From the NCBI GenBank assembly GCA_002477465.1, contig DLPV01000071.1:20565-38768 (forward strand): a stretch of 18,204 nt of DNA. The letters run 5' to 3'. The DNA comes from Gammaproteobacteria bacterium UBA7449. Lineage in GTDB: Bacteria > Pseudomonadota > Gammaproteobacteria > Pseudomonadales > Pseudohongiellaceae. The notes beneath the pieces were generated by a model that searched no databases, was not told the DNA's origin, and saw only the letters and a program-made list of their open reading frames with translations. Below are positions 14,421 to 18,204 of the stretch, one piece after another (position 1 is the first letter of the stretch; each line of letters begins with the position of its first letter). The translations under genes were made by a program, and so were the position numbers.

Positions 14421-15621
14421 GCGTGCCAAAGCCGTTATACCCAACGGTATTCCAGGTCATTTTAATCCTGTTGTGCAGGTTCCGGAGGGGACCTACCCTT
14501 GCTATGTAGACAGGGCGAGGGGTGCACGGTTCTGGGATATAGATGGCAACGAGTATATCGACTATATGTGCGCCTATGGGCCGATGATTCTGGGATATCA
14601 GAACGAAGTCATTGAGGAGGCTGTACGAAAGCAGGTGGCAAACGCCGATACCTGCACACTGGCATCGCCGGTCATGGTGGAGCTGGCAGAATTCCTGGTT
14701 GAGCTGATTCCCTGGGCGGGATGGGCGACGTTTGCGAAAAATGGTGCTGACGCGACCAATATGGCAGTGCTCATAGCTCGCAGCCACACTGAGCGGCGCA
14801 AGATCATTGCCATTGATGATGGTTACCATGGGTGCTCGCCATGGATGCAGGCACTTGGTCGCGGGGGAATCAGCCGGGAGGACCATCGAGAGACGATTCG
14901 CATTCCCTGGAACGATCTGGCTGCGCTTGAAGCTGCACTCGAAGCCAATAAGGGTGAAGTGGCCGCATTAATCAGCTCGCCCTATCACCATCCTGCTTTC
15001 AAAGATAACGAATTACCTGAGGCGGACTACTGGTCGGGAGTACACGCTTTGCTGAAACGGCATGATGTGCTCTCTATTTGTGATGATGTGCGCGCCGGAT
15101 TTCGGCTGGATATGGCCGGTTCGCCAAACTACTTTGGCTACACACCCGATTTAAGTTGTTACTGTAAGGCCATCGCCAATGGCTACCCAATCGCCGCGGT
15201 AGTGGGTAAGAATGCGTTGCAGGGCGCAGCGGCGGGCGTGTTTCAGACCGGCAGCTTTTGGTTCTCTGCGGGCCCCATGGCAGCGGCACTGGCTTGTTTG
15301 AAAGAACTCCAGCGTATTGATGGTCCCGCGAGAATTTTACAAACTGGCGAAAAGCTGTGGCAGGGAATGGTGGACATCGCTGCGGATGCGGGCCATGAGC
15401 TGAAAGTTACCGGCGTTGCTTCCATGCCTTATTTGCGTACCGAGCACGAAGCGGGCATCTCGTTTCATCAGGCTCTGTGTGGCGAATGCACCCAGCGCGG
15501 GCTGTTCCTCACTTCGCATCATAATCTGTTCGTCTCTGTGGCCCATTCTGAAGCAGACATCACCCGCAGTTGGGAAATCTTCAGCGACGCAATCAAGGCC
15601 GTAAACGCAAGCTTTAGATAG
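14374..15621 (+). CDS. Class III PLP-dependent aminotransferase, glutamate-1-semialdehyde aminomutase-like
   Basis: A 415-residue cytoplasmic enzyme covering a full class III aminotransferase. The N-terminal SQALLERAKAVIPNG helix matches the glutamate-1-semialdehyde 2,1-aminomutase subgroup and supports the ATG at 14374 even though it lies inside the upstream gene. FAKNGADATN (about 120-129) binds the cofactor phosphate. Asp237 in CDDVRAGFR (more often DEV.TGFR) should contact the PLP ring nitrogen. Lys265 in CYCKAIANGYP is the Schiff-base lysine. It is probably not the tetrapyrrole enzyme HemL itself, since the motifs diverge and the context is a transporter; such homologues transaminate varied amino acids or amines. 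The 47-base overlap with the POT gene suggests coupled translation. Confidence 0.88.
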   Translation: MSNQINDYSRSQALLERAKAVIPNGIPGHFNPVVQVPEGTYPCYVDRARGARFWDIDGNEYIDYMCAYGPMILGYQNEVIEEAVRKQVANADTCTLASPVMVELAEFLVELIPWAGWATFAKNGADATNMAVLIARSHTERRKIIAIDDGYHGCSPWMQALGRGGISREDHRETIRIPWNDLAALEAALEANKGEVAALISSPYHHPAFKDNELPEADYWSGVHALLKRHDVLSICDDVRAGFRLDMAGSPNYFGYTPDLSCYCKAIANGYPIAAVVGKNALQGAAAGVFQTGSFWFSAGPMAAALACLKELQRIDGPARILQTGEKLWQGMVDIAADAGHELKVTGVASMPYLRTEHEAGISFHQALCGECTQRGLFLTSHHNLFVSVAHSEADITRSWEIFSDAIKAVNASFR

Positions 15622-15655
15622 TTGGCTCAAGTATTTTAGTCCTCGGAGTTTCTAT

Positions 15656-16645
15656 ATGTGGCATTTGCTAAAAAAAGTTTCATCATTCTCCACTAGCATG
15701 CTGACCCTGCTGCTCGCCCTTCTTTACACTTCAGGCACCTGGGCCCAGCCAGCAATTAATCCTGCCGAGCCCTGGAACTGGCCAGATGACTATGTTGTTG
15801 AGCAGGTCAACCAGGTGCGGGCGGGGCGCGATCTTACGCCCAGCAGTTGGCCCAATGGCGCCAGGGTAGCCGTGTTGCTTTCCTATGATGTGGACAATGA
15901 GACCGTTATGGGTTTACGCACAGGTGATATCAGTGTGGGGCCATTGTCTCAGGGGCAGTATGGCTCGAGAGTCGCGTTGCCGCGAGTAGTGGAATTGATG
16001 AACGAGCAAGACATTCCGGCCACATACTTCCTCCCGGCCTGGAGTTTGAAACTCGCACCGGAGCAGGCGCAGCTAATCAATGCTTCAGGCTTGCATGAGA
16101 TTGCCGTGCACGGTTGGATTCATGAATTAAACACGGCTCTGGATGGCGCCACCGAGGAGCGATTGCTGCGACAGGCGATGGATGAAATCGAACGCATTGC
16201 TGGTGTGCGGCCGGTGGGTTTCCGAGCGCCGTCCTGGAATCTAAGCGCCAATACGCTGCGCATCGTGCGTGACCTGGGTCTGCTCTATGAAAGTTCATTG
16301 ATGCACGACGACCGGCCTTACGAAGTGCTATACCAGGGCGAGCCCACCGGGATTGTAGAACTACCGGTAGAGTGGATTCTGGATGATGCGCCACTATTTA
16401 ATCCCCTGGGGCAACGCTATATGAATCCGCGAGATGTGATGCAAGTGTGGATTGACGAGTTTGACCGTGCCTGGGAAGAGGGCACCATGTTCTTGCTAAC
16501 TATGCACCCACATGTGATCGGTCACCGCTCGCGCCTGGTGGCGCTGGAGGGTTTAATAGAACATATTAAATCAAAAGATGGCGTCTGGTTTGCCACTCAC
16601 GAGCAGGCAGCCCGCTACGTCAAAGCACAGGCTGGCATGCCATAG
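15656..16645 (+). CDS. Exported polysaccharide deacetylase (NodB/PuuE-like, CE4) family protein
   Basis: A 329-residue protein with a GGAG site 7 bases before the ATG. Residues 1-31 form a signal peptide ending TWAQ, so it acts in the periplasm or outside. The NodB-type barrel follows: Asp78 and Asp80 in LLSYDVDNE (in place of the classical TFDDG), the metal-binding pair His152 and His156 in VHGWIHE, Arg190-Ala-Pro in FRAPSWN, and His284/His286 in LTMHPHVIGH. This motif set resembles the PuuE/HpPgdA branch, whose members are usually cytoplasmic and act on N-acyl or amide compounds such as allantoin or peptidoglycan derivatives. Export is therefore notable. It follows the aminotransferase by 34 bases and may be in its operon. 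The substrate is unknown. Confidence 0.88.
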   Translation: MWHLLKKVSSFSTSMLTLLLALLYTSGTWAQPAINPAEPWNWPDDYVVEQVNQVRAGRDLTPSSWPNGARVAVLLSYDVDNETVMGLRTGDISVGPLSQGQYGSRVALPRVVELMNEQDIPATYFLPAWSLKLAPEQAQLINASGLHEIAVHGWIHELNTALDGATEERLLRQAMDEIERIAGVRPVGFRAPSWNLSANTLRIVRDLGLLYESSLMHDDRPYEVLYQGEPTGIVELPVEWILDDAPLFNPLGQRYMNPRDVMQVWIDEFDRAWEEGTMFLLTMHPHVIGHRSRLVALEGLIEHIKSKDGVWFATHEQAARYVKAQAGMP

Positions 16646-16708
16646 GCTGACTGTTGGATTAGCTTATCTTTCATAAAACATATCCTTGCTGCTCCTTGCC
16701 GCAAGTCC

Positions 16709-16757
16709 GGCTGCTACCAAGATGCAGAATTGAATTGAAAATAGCAGCCTGTTTTTT
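16709..16757 (+). terminator. Probable terminator after the polysaccharide deacetylase
   Basis: GGCTGCTA (16709-16716) pairs perfectly with TAGCAGCC (16742-16749), followed by TG and six T residues (16752-16757). The loop is long (25 bases), which lowers confidence. Confidence 0.55.
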
Positions 16758-16801
16758 ACATTGGTGAAGGAAAAGCCATACACATCAACGGTGCAGAGTG
16801 T

Positions 16802-18115
16802 TTACGACTCGCTGAGACGATTAGCAGCCAGCCAGTAAAAAACCAATCCGCTTCCGATAAATCCAAGGCTAAACAATGCCTCGAGTGGGCGGCTTACCAA
16901 AGTGAAGCCCAGAATCCATCCTGTTAGCACCAGGTAGAGCAGCGGCGTAAACGGATAGAGGAAGGTGCGATAAGGCCGTTCCAGGTCTGGCTGTCGATAG
17001 CGGAGCACAAAGATGCCCGCGATCGTGACAAAGCTATTTAGTGCCAGGGTAAACCCGGAAAAAACCAGAATCGATTCGAAGGTAGAAGAGAGTATAAAGA
17101 GCAAGGCGACGGATGACTGAATCCAGATCGCAGTGGCAGGAATGCCGTTACTGTTCTTCTTTCCCAGTACACCAATAGCTGGATAATCCTCACCGATCAC
17201 CTGAATCACCCGAGGGCCCGCCATGGTCATGGCGCTGACGGTTGAGATTAGCAGCATGGCCAATACCAGCCCGGTCAGTCGGCCAGCTGTTTCCCCAAAA
17301 GCGGCTTGGGCCGCTATCGCACCGACTTCTACCTGCCCCATCATGGCATCCATTGGGGCGGCATACAGGAATGAAAAATTGAGCCCAAGATAGAGCAGTG
17401 TCACTACCGCTGTGCCGGTAATCAAGATCCAGGGCAGGGTGCGCTGAGGGTTCTCCAGCTCACTGCTCAGATAGGTGGCAGCATTCCAACCTGTGTAGGC
17501 AAAGGAGACGTAGATAAGCGCTACCGCGTATTCGCTGCTAAGAATAATTGTGCCATCCCCTGGCGCAGGGAAAAAATTTACCGCTTGAGGTGTACCGACA
17601 ACCAGGACCGTGCCAACGATGAAGCTCAGTATTACGACGACCTTCAGAATGGTGAAGATGACCTGGGTGCCGCTGCTGTTTTTGTGGTTGGTTGCGTGGA
17701 CCAGGGTTAGCAGGATCAACAGCGCTGACGCCATCAGCTTCTGCATGTTGGCGCCGACGCCGTCCGGAAAGATTGAAGACGCATAGGCGGCGAACGTCAT
17801 GGCAGCCAGTGCCACAGGTCCGGAAAAACCCACGGTAGAGGAAACCCAGCCGGATACGAAGCCCGCCGCCGGGTGATAGATTCTTCTGAGCAGATTGTAC
17901 TCACCCCCAGAACGGGGCAGCGCTGCGCCGAGTTCTCCGTACGTCATCGCACCGCAGAGTGCCGTGATTCCGCCAATTCCCCAAAGCGCCAGCAGGGCAA
18001 AGCCCGAGCGGATATCCAGTAACTGGAAGCCGAGGCTGGTAAACACCCCGGTGCCAACCATATTGGCAATGACGACAGCAGTGAGGGTGGGGAATCTGAA
18101 TTTATCGGCGGACAT
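16802..18115 (-). CDS. APC family amino acid permease
   Basis: A 437-residue inner-membrane protein from the ATG at 18115; an in-frame GTG at 18151 would add 12 polar residues, and neither start has a clear ribosome binding site. About 12 hydrophobic segments span the whole chain, as expected for the amino acid-polyamine-organocation superfamily. The first helix carries the unwound ANMVGTGVFTSLG motif, the substrate and cation site of APC proteins. GELGAALPRSGGEYNLLRRIYHP is the conserved loop after helix 2. The C-terminal helices end with RQPDLERPYRTFLYPFTPLLYL, also typical. Substrate cannot be read from sequence. A TATAAT hexamer (18127-18122) lies just before the ATG. It is convergent with the deacetylase gene and is the last gene in the window. 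Confidence 0.9.
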   Translation of the reverse strand: MSADKFRFPTLTAVVIANMVGTGVFTSLGFQLLDIRSGFALLALWGIGGITALCGAMTYGELGAALPRSGGEYNLLRRIYHPAAGFVSGWVSSTVGFSGPVALAAMTFAAYASSIFPDGVGANMQKLMASALLILLTLVHATNHKNSSGTQVIFTILKVVVILSFIVGTVLVVGTPQAVNFFPAPGDGTIILSSEYAVALIYVSFAYTGWNAATYLSSELENPQRTLPWILITGTAVVTLLYLGLNFSFLYAAPMDAMMGQVEVGAIAAQAAFGETAGRLTGLVLAMLLISTVSAMTMAGPRVIQVIGEDYPAIGVLGKKNSNGIPATAIWIQSSVALLFILSSTFESILVFSGFTLALNSFVTIAGIFVLRYRQPDLERPYRTFLYPFTPLLYLVLTGWILGFTLVSRPLEALFSLGFIGSGLVFYWLAANRLSES

Positions 18116-18204
18116 CAGGTCATTATAGGGACTCGATGGAGACCGTGACACCTGTAACTCGCGATTAATCCGCGCCTGGAGTCACAATTTCCAAGAGAGT
18201 CGTT

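Noticed and set aside
14374..15621. Calling the aminotransferase HemL (tetrapyrrole synthesis).
   Set aside because: The Lys and Asp motifs belong to class III generally but diverge from HemL, and the context is a peptide transporter rather than heme genes.
1..18204. CRISPR arrays, tRNA or rRNA genes, transposases, prophage genes.
   Set aside because: No spaced direct repeats, tRNA-like clover leaf ends or transposase motifs were seen on either strand.

Overview
The window looks like a chromosomal stretch of a free-living, aerobic, probably marine gammaproteobacterium. This is an inference from the gene families: secreted DUF6152-type proteins, luciferase-like flavin oxidoreductases, MaoC and dienelactone hydrolases, an exported sulfite-oxidase-type molybdoenzyme and a cytochrome/copper-monooxygenase fusion. 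No RNA gene, insertion sequence, phage gene or CRISPR array was seen, and no gap between genes exceeds about 300 bases.

Layout. Positions 1-7550 are all plus strand: an exported cyclophilin-like protein whose catalytic residues are changed; a membrane-anchored DUF385-like protein and a MaoC hotdog protein close together; a secreted 299-aa protein of unknown function followed by a c-type cytochrome fused to a peptidylglycine-monooxygenase-like copper enzyme; a luciferase-like (LLM) oxidoreductase; a Tat-exported sulfite-oxidase/SoxC-like protein closed by a strong terminator; and a small VOC protein. Positions 7579-12901 are all minus strand: a dienelactone hydrolase; a three-gene unit for two related secreted proteins and a DUF6152 protein; and a two-gene unit in which an AhpD-like protein precedes a flavin reductase. 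Positions 13035-16645 are plus strand: a POT-family peptide transporter overlapping a class III aminotransferase, then an exported polysaccharide deacetylase. The window closes with a minus-strand APC amino-acid permease.

The most notable object is the AhpD-like gene at 11783-12901 (minus). A naive ORF call ends it at 12158, but that stop is TGA. The same frame continues for another 124 codons, and the TGA falls exactly at the second cysteine position of the AhpD CxxCxxxH motif, giving C-F-Y-U-T-N-A-H. A plausible bacterial SECIS hairpin with a bulged U sits immediately downstream. The best reading is a 372-residue selenoprotein with two AhpD-like halves, the first carrying CxxC and the second CxxU, probably co-transcribed with a flavin reductase. 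An automatic annotation would split it into a truncated gene plus an orphan ORF.

The second notable object is the cytochrome c-copper monooxygenase fusion. It keeps counterparts of all six copper ligands known from peptidylglycine alpha-hydroxylating monooxygenase and carries its own heme site, which suggests electron delivery by heme rather than by ascorbate.
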